This document shows, in pieces, positions 8,244 to 16,380 of a stretch of 64,000 bases of DNA. The position numbers and the translations under genes are program-made. This stretch comes from Clostridia bacterium. GTDB taxonomy: Bacteria > Bacillota > Clostridia > Oscillospirales > CAG-272. The notes below the pieces were generated by a model. The model was not told the DNA's origin and made no database searches. It saw only the letters and a program-made list of their open reading frames with translations. The stretch covers positions 42,278-106,277 of the forward strand of contig JAFYLH010000014.1 in assembly GCA_017537175.1 (NCBI GenBank), read 5' to 3'. The stretch's first letter is position 1; every line of letters starts with the position of its first letter.

Positions 8244-9896
8244 TTAACCTTTCTTGAAACTGTCCTTAAGACCTACTATGAGGTTATAGGTGTTCTCGTT
8301 CTTGGTATCCTTTACAAAATATCCGTTACGGACAAACTGGAAACGCTCAGCCCCGCCTGCATCCTTAAGTGCAGGCTCAACCTTGCAGTTTTCGTACTTG
8401 GTTACAGAATTGATATTGAGGTAATCGTCATAGGTCTTGTCCTCGGGAATATCACCTGTGTTTTCGATATCAAAGAGCTTATCATACATCATTACGGTGA
8501 CATTTTCGGCATATTTTGCGCTTACCCAATGGATAGTACCCTTGATCTTGCGGTCAGGCTTATTTGTGCCTGTTTCGATGTCAGCGGTACATCTGAGCTC
8601 CTTGATCGATCCGTCCTCGTTTTTAACGATCTCGTCAAGCTTGATGATATATGATCCCATAAGTCTTACTTCACCTTCGGGCTTAAGTCTGAAGAACTTA
8701 GGCGGAGGTACCTCGGCAAAGTCAGAGCTGTCAATATAAAGCTCACGGGTAAAGGGAACCTGTCTTACACCTGCATTTTCGTCATTGGGGTTGTTTGCAA
8801 TTTCAAAGTACTCGGTCTTATCCTCAGGGTAGTTTGTAACAACCACCTTTATGGGATCAATTACCGCAATACGGCGAAGAGCAGTCATATTAAGCTCTTC
8901 TCTTGCGCAATGCTCAAGAAGCTCCATATCAAGAAGGCTGTAATTTTTTGCAACACCTGCGCGGCGTACAAAATCGAATATAGCCGAAGGAGTATAGCCT
9001 CTTCTTCTCAGACCGCAGATGGTGGGCATACGGGGATCATCCCAACCATCAACCAGATTAGTCTCAACAAGCTTTCTGAGGTATCTCTTACTCATAACTG
9101 TATGGGTTACATTGAGTCTTGCGAACTCATACTGGTGAGGTCTGGGGTCAAAGCCGCCTATATTATCGAGCACCCAGTCATAAAGGGGTCTGTGGTTTTC
9201 AAATTCAAGGGAGCAAAGGGAGTATGTGATACCTTCAAGAGCATCCTGGATAGGATGTGCAAAGTCATAGAGAGGGTAGATACACCACTTGTCGCCCTGT
9301 CTGTGGTGATCGGTATGGAGTATACGGTAGATAGCGGGGTCACGCATATTCATATTAGGCGATGCCATATCTATCTTTGCGCGGAGGGTTCTTGCTCCGT
9401 CCTCAAACTCGCCGTTCTTCATACGCTCAAAGAGATCGAGGTTTTCTTCAACCGATCTGTTTCTGTAGGGGCTTTCCTTACCGGGCTCGGTAAGAGTACC
9501 TCTGTACTCTCTCATTTCATCGGCTGTAAGGTCGCAGACGAAGGCCTTGCCGTCCTTTATGAGCTTTATTGCATATTCGTAGCACTTCTCAAAGTAATCC
9601 GAGCCGTAGAATACACCGCCTGTAGGCTCACAGCCGAGCCACTTAAGATCCTCGTAGATAGACTGAACATACTCGTCGCCTTCCTTTGAGGGGTTGGTGT
9701 CGTCATAACGGAGATTGAACTGACCGCCGTACTTTTTTGCTGTTGAATAGTTGATCCATATAGCCTTAGCAGAGCCTATATGGAGGTATCCGTTAGGCTC
9801 GGGAGGAAAACGGGTATGAACCGTATTATTAACACCCTCTGTCAAGTCCTTGTCAATTATGTCGTGAATAAAATTTGATGTGGTGATCTCTTCCAT
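8244..9896 (-). CDS. glnS: Glutaminyl-tRNA synthetase
   Basis: The 550-residue class I synthetase starts with TRFPPEPNGYLHIGSAKAI, which contains the HIGH-type signature (HIGS). It has YDDTNPSKEGDEYV, and the KMSKS-type loop appears as VMSKRYLRKL. The C-terminal beta-barrel domain holds the anticodon-binding region. GlnRS charges tRNA-Gln directly. Many Clostridia instead use GatCAB on Glu-tRNA-Gln, so its presence next to gltX suggests the neighbouring GluRS need not misacylate tRNA-Gln (inference). It lies 5 bp after gltX and 4 bp before metY. Confidence 0.95.
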   Translation of the reverse strand: MEEITTSNFIHDIIDKDLTEGVNNTVHTRFPPEPNGYLHIGSAKAIWINYSTAKKYGGQFNLRYDDTNPSKEGDEYVQSIYEDLKWLGCEPTGGVFYGSDYFEKCYEYAIKLIKDGKAFVCDLTADEMREYRGTLTEPGKESPYRNRSVEENLDLFERMKNGEFEDGARTLRAKIDMASPNMNMRDPAIYRILHTDHHRQGDKWCIYPLYDFAHPIQDALEGITYSLCSLEFENHRPLYDWVLDNIGGFDPRPHQYEFARLNVTHTVMSKRYLRKLVETNLVDGWDDPRMPTICGLRRRGYTPSAIFDFVRRAGVAKNYSLLDMELLEHCAREELNMTALRRIAVIDPIKVVVTNYPEDKTEYFEIANNPNDENAGVRQVPFTRELYIDSSDFAEVPPPKFFRLKPEGEVRLMGSYIIKLDEIVKNEDGSIKELRCTADIETGTNKPDRKIKGTIHWVSAKYAENVTVMMYDKLFDIENTGDIPEDKTYDDYLNINSVTKYENCKVEPALKDAGGAERFQFVRNGYFVKDTKNENTYNLIVGLKDSFKKG

Positions 9897-9901
9897 TGGT
9901 C

Positions 9902-11545
9902 TTATATCTCCTTGATAGCATTCTTGATTCTGTTTATTGATCTTTCCTCACCCAGTATGTTCATTACCTCGTACATATCGGGAGAATTGGTCTTACCTGT
10001 GAGGGCAATACGGACAAACATACTGATGTCGCCTACATGACCCTTGTATTCCTCGGGGTTCTTTTTGTAAAGCTTTGTTTCGGGAGCAAAGCCTAAATTC
10101 TCTGCAATGACCTTCATCTTTGCAAACCATTCGTTTGCATCGTCATTTTTGTCATAACCTTCGGCAAACATTGTAAGAGATGTTTTGATGTCCTCTTTGT
10201 CAAAGCTTTCGGGATAATCTGCTTCCTTTTTGTAGAGCTCATCATAGAACAGACCTACATAGGGCTTGACATCCTTCCAGATGCAAAGGTCCTTTCTGGG
10301 CTTTGCCGTACCTCTGCCGATAGAGAGAATGCGCTTTGCGTAATCAGCATCTCTTGTAAACAGCTCATAAAGCTCTGTGTCAAATTCCTTTGCCCACTTG
10401 ACTATCTCGTCATATACCTCGTCGGCTGTCATATGTGCTATGGTGTTCTTGCTCACATCGTTGAGCTTATCAAAATCAAAGAGTGAGCCGGAAGCCGACA
10501 TCTTCTTGATAGAGAACTGGAAGTCATTAATATCAGCCTTGGGATTTGCGTTTCTCCACTCCTCAAAGTTAGAGTTAAGAAGGGTCATAACATATTCCTT
10601 AACCGACTTTGCAGGATAGCCCTCTGCAACATAGAAGCTCAGTCCTGCACCAAGATCTCTCTTGGAAAGCTTTTTCTTTGAGCCGCCCTCCATCTTCATA
10701 AGCTGTGAAATGTGCAGATACTTGGGAATCTTAAAGCCCAGAGCTCTGAAAAGCTGAACATGGAAGGGAAGGCTGGGAAGCCACTCCTCGCCTCTTACAA
10801 CGTGGGTGGTCTTCATAAGATGATCGTCAACTGCGTGTGCAAAGTGATATGTGGGGATACCGTCGCTCTTAAGAAGAACATGGTCGATATCGTTTTCTGT
10901 TATCTCAATTGCACCCTTGATAAGGTCGGTGAACTTGATCTTGTTTTCAATAGAACCCTCAGAACGGAATCTGAGAACAAAGGGCATTCCTGCTGCAAGC
11001 TTTTCCTTTATTGTTTCAAGATCGCAATCGCGGTACTTTGCCCACTTGCCGTAATATCCGGGGTTAGCCTTGATAGCCTCCTGCTCCTCACGGATAGCGG
11101 TAAGCTCCTCCTCGGTACAGAAGCAGGGGTAAGCCTTACCCTCGGCAACCAGCTTCTTTGCGTATGTCTGATATATATCTGCTCTCTTTGACTGACGGTA
11201 GGGGCCGTAAACGCCCTTTTCTCCGTCGAGAGAGATACCCTCGTCAAAGAAAATGCCGTAGGATGCATAGGAGTTGATAATATCGATATCGGCACCCTCT
11301 ACCTCACGCTTGGCATCGGTATCCTCTATTCTCAGGTAGAAAACACCGCCGCTCTGGTGAGCAAGTCTTTCACCTACCATGGTAGGGAACAGGCTTCCGA
11401 AATGAACAAAGCCTGTAGGGCTGGGAGCAAATCTTGTTACCTTTGCTCCTTCGGGCAGATCTCTTTCAGGGAATCTTGCCTCGATCTCCTCAATTGTGGT
11501 TGTGATGTTGGGGTAAAGTAATTCACTTAAAGCGTTGTAGTCCAT
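9902..11545 (-). CDS. gltX: Glutamyl-tRNA synthetase
   Basis: The 547-residue class I synthetase has TRFAPSPTGFVHFGSLFPT (HIGH-type HFGS), LRIEDTDAKREVEGA, and KLSKRDLGAGLSFYVAEGYP as the KMSKS-type loop. It is longer than the common bacterial GluRS of about 480 residues. The extra length lies in the C-terminal helical anticodon-binding half, as in a subset of Firmicutes. It begins 10 bp downstream of the metallo-beta-lactamase-fold gene and shares the promoter in front of that gene. Confidence 0.94.
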   Translation of the reverse strand: MDYNALSELLYPNITTTIEEIEARFPERDLPEGAKVTRFAPSPTGFVHFGSLFPTMVGERLAHQSGGVFYLRIEDTDAKREVEGADIDIINSYASYGIFFDEGISLDGEKGVYGPYRQSKRADIYQTYAKKLVAEGKAYPCFCTEEELTAIREEQEAIKANPGYYGKWAKYRDCDLETIKEKLAAGMPFVLRFRSEGSIENKIKFTDLIKGAIEITENDIDHVLLKSDGIPTYHFAHAVDDHLMKTTHVVRGEEWLPSLPFHVQLFRALGFKIPKYLHISQLMKMEGGSKKKLSKRDLGAGLSFYVAEGYPAKSVKEYVMTLLNSNFEEWRNANPKADINDFQFSIKKMSASGSLFDFDKLNDVSKNTIAHMTADEVYDEIVKWAKEFDTELYELFTRDADYAKRILSIGRGTAKPRKDLCIWKDVKPYVGLFYDELYKKEADYPESFDKEDIKTSLTMFAEGYDKNDDANEWFAKMKVIAENLGFAPETKLYKKNPEEYKGHVGDISMFVRIALTGKTNSPDMYEVMNILGEERSINRIKNAIKEI

Positions 11546-11555
11546 GTGTATATCC

Positions 11556-12176
11556 TCATCTCATGTATAAATTATATTCTTTTTCGTATGAAAGGTGGCT
11601 TGAGGGGCCGTGTCCCGGATAAATACGGTAATCCGTCTCAAGTGCCTTTATTCTTTCAAGGGATGACAGTATGGTATCATAGTCACCGCCGTAAAAATCG
11701 TATCTGCCTATGCTTCCGCGGAACAGGGTATCTCCGCATATCATATGCTCTCCTACAAGATAACAGCAGGAGCCCTTGGTATGCCCCGGAGTGTGCATTA
11801 CGGTGATCGTATTACCGTGAAAATCGATGATGTCACCGTCCTTTAACAGTACATCTGCGCTTTTGCAGGGAGCCTTATTGCCTGCATAAAAGGACATCAG
11901 GCTCTTATCGGGGTCCAATAGCATCTCGTTATCCGCTTCGTGGATATATAACGGCGCATTGGTCTTTTCCCGTAGGTCTTCAAGTGCCATCATATGGTCA
12001 AAGTGACCGTGGGTAAGTATGATCTTTTCACATTTTAACCCTTTATCTGACAGCTTTTTCAGTATTATGTCGATATCGTCTGCAGGATCTGCCACAATAC
12101 AGCTCTTCGATTCTTCATCGATGATAAAATAGCAGTTGGTCTGCATACTTCCCAATATAAATTTGGCGATCTTCAT
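11556..12176 (-). CDS. Metallo-beta-lactamase-fold hydrolase (glyoxalase II-like)
   Basis: The start is taken as the ATG at 12176 because it is preceded by AAGGG; an upstream in-frame ATG at 12191 has no ribosome site. The 206-residue protein has the zinc motif THGHFDHMMALED, HTPGHTKGSCCYLV with the next His ligand, and GDTLFRGSIGRYDF. It ends YPGHGPSSHLSYEK. This is the small glyoxalase-II-like branch of the family, cytosolic, with no signal peptide. Members hydrolyse thioesters or related substrates, and the true substrate here is unknown. It is the first gene of the minus operon that runs through gltX, glnS, metY, the aminopeptidase and the SLH esterase. Confidence 0.85.
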   Translation of the reverse strand: MKIAKFILGSMQTNCYFIIDEESKSCIVADPADDIDIILKKLSDKGLKCEKIILTHGHFDHMMALEDLREKTNAPLYIHEADNEMLLDPDKSLMSFYAGNKAPCKSADVLLKDGDIIDFHGNTITVMHTPGHTKGSCCYLVGEHMICGDTLFRGSIGRYDFYGGDYDTILSSLERIKALETDYRIYPGHGPSSHLSYEKEYNLYMR

Positions 12177-12208
12177 CTTATAACCCTTCATAATTTTATA
12201 ATCATAAT

Positions 12209-12237
12209 ATTATAACACGCAATTGAAATATTGTCTA
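12209..12237 (-). promoter_or_regulatory. Sigma-A promoter of the minus operon
   Basis: On the minus strand TAGACA (12237-12232), a 17-base spacer, TATAAT (12214-12209). It is correctly placed 33 bp before the ATG of the hydrolase gene and would drive the operon down to the SLH esterase. Confidence 0.8.
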
Positions 12238-12283
12238 TAGAAAATTATCAAATATAATTAGAAAATTCTCTTTATTTTTCCGT

Positions 12284-12289
12284 TATAAT
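12284..12289 (+). promoter_or_regulatory. Possible -10 of the ASRT-family gene
   Basis: A perfect TATAAT lies 41 bp before the start at 12331, in very AT-rich DNA; the -35 is poor, so this is a weak call. Confidence 0.35.
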
Positions 12290-12330
12290 ATGTTAAAATA
12301 TACATATAACATTTTGTGAGGTACAGATAT

Positions 12331-12705
12331 ATGAAGGCTTACGGTAAAAAAACATGGCTTATTGCCGATAACTATCTTAATTCCAAATCCTTAAATGACT
12401 GGAACAGCCACGAGGCGGTTTGTGTATTGAATACATCTGATGTTGACGCAGAGATTAAGATGACATTGTTCTTTGAGGATAAGGATTCTAAAAATGATGT
12501 GGTTTCTTACTGTAAGGCGGGGCGCACTCACCATATCCGTCTTGATAAGATTCGAGATTCAAAGGGCGAGCTTCTTGAACGGGATTTGCCCTATGCATTG
12601 CTTCTTGAGTCCAACACACCTGTAGTTGTTCAGTATTCAAGACTTGATACATCCAGACGCGAGCTTGCTTTGATGACAACTATGGCATACTCCATAGAGG
12701 AATAA
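12331..12705 (+). CDS. Anabaena sensory rhodopsin transducer (ASRT) family protein
   Basis: The ATG at 12331 follows GTGAGG at proper spacing. The 124-residue protein follows the ASRT family almost end to end: KKTWLIADNYL, HEAVCVLNTSDVDAEIKMTL, a central acidic strand, RTHHIRLDKI, and PVVVQYSRLDTSRRELALMT near the C-terminus. The family forms small beta-sandwich tetramers. The founding member interacts with a sensory rhodopsin, but most bacterial homologues have no rhodopsin nearby and their role is open; a sugar- or DNA-related role has been proposed. Here it precedes a sugar activation gene set that has its own promoter. There is no signal peptide. Confidence 0.85.
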   Translation: MKAYGKKTWLIADNYLNSKSLNDWNSHEAVCVLNTSDVDAEIKMTLFFEDKDSKNDVVSYCKAGRTHHIRLDKIRDSKGELLERDLPYALLLESNTPVVVQYSRLDTSRRELALMTTMAYSIEE

Positions 12706-12706
12706 C

Positions 12707-12735
12707 TTGACACATTTAAAAAAATATAGTATACT
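12707..12735 (+). promoter_or_regulatory. Sigma-A promoter of the sugar gene set
   Basis: Perfect TTGACA (12707-12712), a 17-base spacer, then TATACT (12730-12735), 27 bp before the nucleotidyltransferase ATG. Confidence 0.85.
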
Positions 12736-12762
12736 GATAAGAGTTATTTTGCGAGGTGGCAT

Positions 12763-13677
12763 ATGAAGGATTTTGTGGCATTGCTCCTTTGTGCCGGCAA
12801 GGGGAGCCGTATGAATGATGACAGTACCAACAAGGTATGTTTCCCTGTCAACGGTGTTCCTGCTGTAAGGCGCACGATTGATAATATCCGCCGTGCGGGT
12901 ATAGATAAATTCATTGTCGTTGTCGGTCATAAGGCTGATAAGGTTATGGAATGTCTTAGTTGCTATGATAATGTTGCATATGCTTACCAGGCTGAGCAAA
13001 GCGGTACGGGTAATGCCGCTCTTATGGGTCTGAGGGTGCTTGAATCCTTAGGATATAAGGGTGCCGCGCTTATCTGTATGGGCGACAAGATCATCTCAAG
13101 TGATGTTATTTCCAAGCTTATAGACCGTTATAAAACATCCGATACAGGAACGGTATTTGCCGTACAACCCAAAGCATTCAATGAGGGCGGCGGCAGAATA
13201 GCTATGAAGGGTGATAAGGTTTGCGGAATATACGAGCAGACCGATTCTTATATACTTAAATTAGGAGCACTGAGTGAGAAAAGCCGTGAAAGCTTCGAAC
13301 TGGCTCTTCGTGATGCACCCATTAACGAAAAGAAAAAAAGCAAGGTCATCGATTATGCCCTCGCTCATATAGATACAATTCCATCCGAGGTGACCATTTC
13401 GGGTGAGCGGTTTGATCACGGTGATATAGAAGGCGGCCAATATGTTAATACCGCAACATATCTTTGTGATATCGAAAAGACTGTCAAGGCAATAAATGAG
13501 CTTGACAGTAACAACGCCCAGGGTGAGATATATCTGACTGATGCCATTAACATTATGGCATCCCAAAACGGTGCCGAGATCATACCGATATCGGCAAAGG
13601 AAGAAATGCTTACATTCGCCACAAAGGAAGAATTAGCAAAGGTAAGTGATTACTTTGCTTCTGTTGAAAAGGAGTAA
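12763..13677 (+). CDS. Sugar-1-phosphate nucleotidyltransferase, GlmU N-terminal type
   Basis: The 304-residue protein opens with VALLLCAGKGSRM, the Rossmann-like nucleotide loop of NTP transferases, and has NKVCFPVNGVPAVRRTIDNI. It continues with YQAEQSGTGNAALMGL and an AGxxGEIYLTD-like NNAQGEIYLTDAINIM, all as in the uridyltransferase half of GlmU. It has no left-handed beta-helix acetyltransferase domain. It probably joins UTP (or another NTP) to a sugar-1-phosphate in the cytosol. The GHMP kinase starts 2 bp after its stop and galE follows, so the three may form a route from free sugar to UDP-sugar without a GalT-type transferase. GAGGTGG precedes the ATG. Confidence 0.85.
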   Translation: MKDFVALLLCAGKGSRMNDDSTNKVCFPVNGVPAVRRTIDNIRRAGIDKFIVVVGHKADKVMECLSCYDNVAYAYQAEQSGTGNAALMGLRVLESLGYKGAALICMGDKIISSDVISKLIDRYKTSDTGTVFAVQPKAFNEGGGRIAMKGDKVCGIYEQTDSYILKLGALSEKSRESFELALRDAPINEKKKSKVIDYALAHIDTIPSEVTISGERFDHGDIEGGQYVNTATYLCDIEKTVKAINELDSNNAQGEIYLTDAINIMASQNGAEIIPISAKEEMLTFATKEELAKVSDYFASVEKE

Positions 13678-13679
13678 AT

Positions 13680-15266
13680 ATGATACTTAAAGCATCCGTT
13701 TGGAAAGAACTGTTTGTATCAAAAGACGCAGCTGTTATGGAGCTTTTAGAATGTATATACGGCCCCGGGCAGCAAGCTTTGATCGAGGAGAGACGCACAA
13801 CACTTATTTCAATGCTCGATACATTTATCGAGCGTTACGGTGATAATGAGGCGGTAATAACCCGCTCTCCCGGCAGAGTTAATATACTCGGCAGACATAT
13901 TGAGCATCGGGGCGGTAGCATCAATGTTATGAGTGTTGACCGCGAGACATTGCTCATATGCGGAAAACGAAGCGATGACCGTGTGAATATGTCCAATATG
14001 GACTCAAAGTTCTCAAATGCAAGCTTTTCTATTACCGAAACACTTAACTGTGCAGATAACGAAAACTGGATAGATTACATTGAAAGTGATGAGATACTTA
14101 AGCTCGTTATGGAAACTAAAGGCGACTGGGCAAACTATGTCAAGGCCTCCGTTCTCAGACTTGCCCTTGAATACAGGGATAATTCCTTTGTAGGTATGGA
14201 TATGCTGTTCTGCGGAAATATCCCCATGGCGGCAGGACTTTCTTCATCCTCCAGTATTGTAGTTGCTACCACCGAGGCCCTTGTGGCATTGAATGATCTG
14301 AACATCAGAGCTAAGGATTTTATACACCTATGCGGCGAGGGTGAATGGTTTGTCGGTTCCCGCGGCGGTGCCGGAGATCACGCGGCAATGAAATGCGGCA
14401 AGCGTGATATGATCACCCACCTTGATTTTTGTCCATTTAAGATAGGGAACAGCGTTGATTTTCCTACCGATTACAATGTTGTTATAGCAAACAGCTTTGT
14501 TGAGGCCAAGAAAAGCGAGGGTGCAAGAGATAAGTTCAACCAAAAGGTTGCCTGCTATGAATTTGGCTTTATGATGTTCAAAAAGCTTCATCCAAAGTAT
14601 GCGGATAAGCTTAAATATCTTAAGCATATCAACCCGGAACATCTTGGCTGTGATGATGCTGATATTTACGACATGCTCCTTTCTGTTCCCGAGTATATGA
14701 CGGTAACAGAGGTATATAATGAGTTGCCGGAATATAAAAATGAAATAGACAGAATACTTAAGAGCCATAATGCTCCCGATAAATATGAGATAAGAAGTAC
14801 TCTTCTTTACGGAATCACCGAGTGTCTGCGTGCCAATAAATGCATTGAACTCTTACAGGATAAGGATTATGAGGCTCTCGGAAGGCTTATGAGTACAAGC
14901 CATGACGGCGACAGAGTGTCTAAGGGTAAAAAGCCTTATGACTATTCTGCTCCCGACTCATATCTTAAGCAGCTGGCAACCGACTATCGTAACGGAGACA
15001 CCGAAGCGGCTCTCTACAACCAGCCCGGCGGTTACGGTTGTTCAACAGAAACAATAGATAAGCTTGTTGATTTTGCTGTTTCAATTGAGGGTGTTATGGG
15101 TGCAGAGCTGTCAGGCGCGGGTCTTGGCGGCTGTATCATAATTTTAGTCAAAAAAGAAGCAACAGATCATCTTCTTGATGAGCTGAAGAAATATTATTAC
15201 GATAAAAAAGGATTGCCTATGGGCGCCGAGGTATATATACCTGTTGCGGGCTCCTTGGCGTTTTAA
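13680..15266 (+). CDS. GHMP-family sugar kinase, galactokinase-like
   Basis: The 528-residue protein has the galactokinase-type substrate loop SPGRVNILGRHIEHRGG, the phosphate loop PMAAGLSSSSSIVVATTEAL, and the C-terminal GAELSGAGLGGCIIILV motif. It is about 100 residues longer than usual GalK, with about 60 extra residues at the N-terminus and an expanded middle. The substrate loop reads GRHIEHRGG rather than GEHIDY, so the substrate may not be galactose; L-arabinose, galacturonate and amino sugars are alternatives within this superfamily. It should make a sugar-1-phosphate, which the upstream nucleotidyltransferase could activate. GGAG precedes the ATG and overlaps the end of the previous gene. 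Confidence 0.82.
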   Translation: MILKASVWKELFVSKDAAVMELLECIYGPGQQALIEERRTTLISMLDTFIERYGDNEAVITRSPGRVNILGRHIEHRGGSINVMSVDRETLLICGKRSDDRVNMSNMDSKFSNASFSITETLNCADNENWIDYIESDEILKLVMETKGDWANYVKASVLRLALEYRDNSFVGMDMLFCGNIPMAAGLSSSSSIVVATTEALVALNDLNIRAKDFIHLCGEGEWFVGSRGGAGDHAAMKCGKRDMITHLDFCPFKIGNSVDFPTDYNVVIANSFVEAKKSEGARDKFNQKVACYEFGFMMFKKLHPKYADKLKYLKHINPEHLGCDDADIYDMLLSVPEYMTVTEVYNELPEYKNEIDRILKSHNAPDKYEIRSTLLYGITECLRANKCIELLQDKDYEALGRLMSTSHDGDRVSKGKKPYDYSAPDSYLKQLATDYRNGDTEAALYNQPGGYGCSTETIDKLVDFAVSIEGVMGAELSGAGLGGCIIILVKKEATDHLLDELKKYYYDKKGLPMGAEVYIPVAGSLAF

Positions 15267-15280
15267 ATATGGAGGAAACT

Positions 15281-16303
15281 ATGGAAAACAAAACAATTCT
15301 TCTCACAGGCGGTGCCGGCTATATCGGCTCCCACACAGCAGTTGAGCTGCTTAATGACGGCTGGCAGGTTGTTATTGCCGATAATTTTTATAACAGCAGC
15401 CCTGAGGTTCTTTGCCGCATTGAGGAGCTTACAGGTAAAAAGCCTGTATTCTACGAGGTTGATATTTGTGATGAAGCGGCTCTCACAAAGCTTTTTGATG
15501 AACAGGATATCGACGCGGTTGTGCATTTTGCGGGCTACAAGGCGGTAGGCGAATCTGTTGCAAAGCCTGAGATGTACTACGATAACAATATCAATTCTAC
15601 ACTTGTGCTGCTTCGTGTTATGAAAGCTCACGGTTGTACCCGTCTTGTATTCTCTTCTTCTGCAACCGTTTATGGCATACCCGAAACAGTTCCGCTTGTA
15701 GAGACTATGCCTACAGGATGCACAAATCCCTACGGCTGGACAAAGCTTATGAATGAGCAGATACTTACCGATGTTGCAAAGGCTAATCCCGAGATGTCTA
15801 TAGTTCTTCTCAGATACTTTAATCCTATCGGTGCTCACAAGAGCGGCAGGATCGGTGAAGATCCCAACGGTATCCCCAACAATCTTGTTCCTTATATCAC
15901 CCAGGTTGCTGTCGGAAAGCTTGAAAAGCTCAATGTTATGGGTAACGATTATCCTACCCACGACGGTACAGGTGTCCGCGACTTTATCCATGTAGTTGAC
16001 CTTGCTCTCGGTCATCTTGCCGCACTTACATACTCATTTGACAATACAGGTGTTGAGATCTTCAACCTTGGTACAGGAACAGGCTACAGCGTGCTTGATA
16101 TCGTAAAGGCATTTGAAAAGGTTAATGATATCAATGTACCTTATGTTATCGCACCCAGACGACCCGGTGATGTTGCAGAATGCTACGCTGATGCCACAAA
16201 GGCTCATAAATTCCTCGGTTGGAGTGCAAAGCACACACTTGAGGATATGTGCCGTGATTCCTGGAACTGGCAGAAAAACAATCCCAACGGTTACAAAGCA
16301 TAA
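15281..16303 (+). CDS. galE: UDP-glucose 4-epimerase
   Basis: The start is set at the ATG at 15281 (340 residues) because GGAGG lies just before it; an in-frame ATG at 15269 overlaps that ribosome site. The protein is a standard short-chain dehydrogenase-type GalE. It has the NAD loop LLTGGAGYIGSHTAVELL, FSSSATVYG with the catalytic Ser/Thr, YGWTK with the Tyr-xxx-Lys pair, GAHKSGRIGEDP, and RDFIHVVDLALGH. It interconverts UDP-glucose and UDP-galactose in the cytosol. It follows the kinase by 14 bp and closes the three-gene sugar set before a hairpin terminator. Confidence 0.95.
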   Translation: MENKTILLTGGAGYIGSHTAVELLNDGWQVVIADNFYNSSPEVLCRIEELTGKKPVFYEVDICDEAALTKLFDEQDIDAVVHFAGYKAVGESVAKPEMYYDNNINSTLVLLRVMKAHGCTRLVFSSSATVYGIPETVPLVETMPTGCTNPYGWTKLMNEQILTDVAKANPEMSIVLLRYFNPIGAHKSGRIGEDPNGIPNNLVPYITQVAVGKLEKLNVMGNDYPTHDGTGVRDFIHVVDLALGHLAALTYSFDNTGVEIFNLGTGTGYSVLDIVKAFEKVNDINVPYVIAPRRPGDVAECYADATKAHKFLGWSAKHTLEDMCRDSWNWQKNNPNGYKA

Positions 16304-16311
16304 TATAAATC

Positions 16312-16333
16312 AAGCCCACTGCATAGTGGGCTT
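16312..16333 (+). terminator. Hairpin after galE
   Basis: AAGCCCACT, a four-base loop, AGTGGGCTT, followed by TCTTCTT, which is a modest T-run. Confidence 0.7.
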
Positions 16334-16380
16334 TCTTCTTGCATATATTTTACTAATACATAATCAGAGGGGTACCATAT

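Noticed and set aside
16333..16380. Sigma-E or sigma-K promoter before the SPOCS/LysM gene
   Set aside because: CATAAT-like text is present, but no -35 lies at an acceptable distance.
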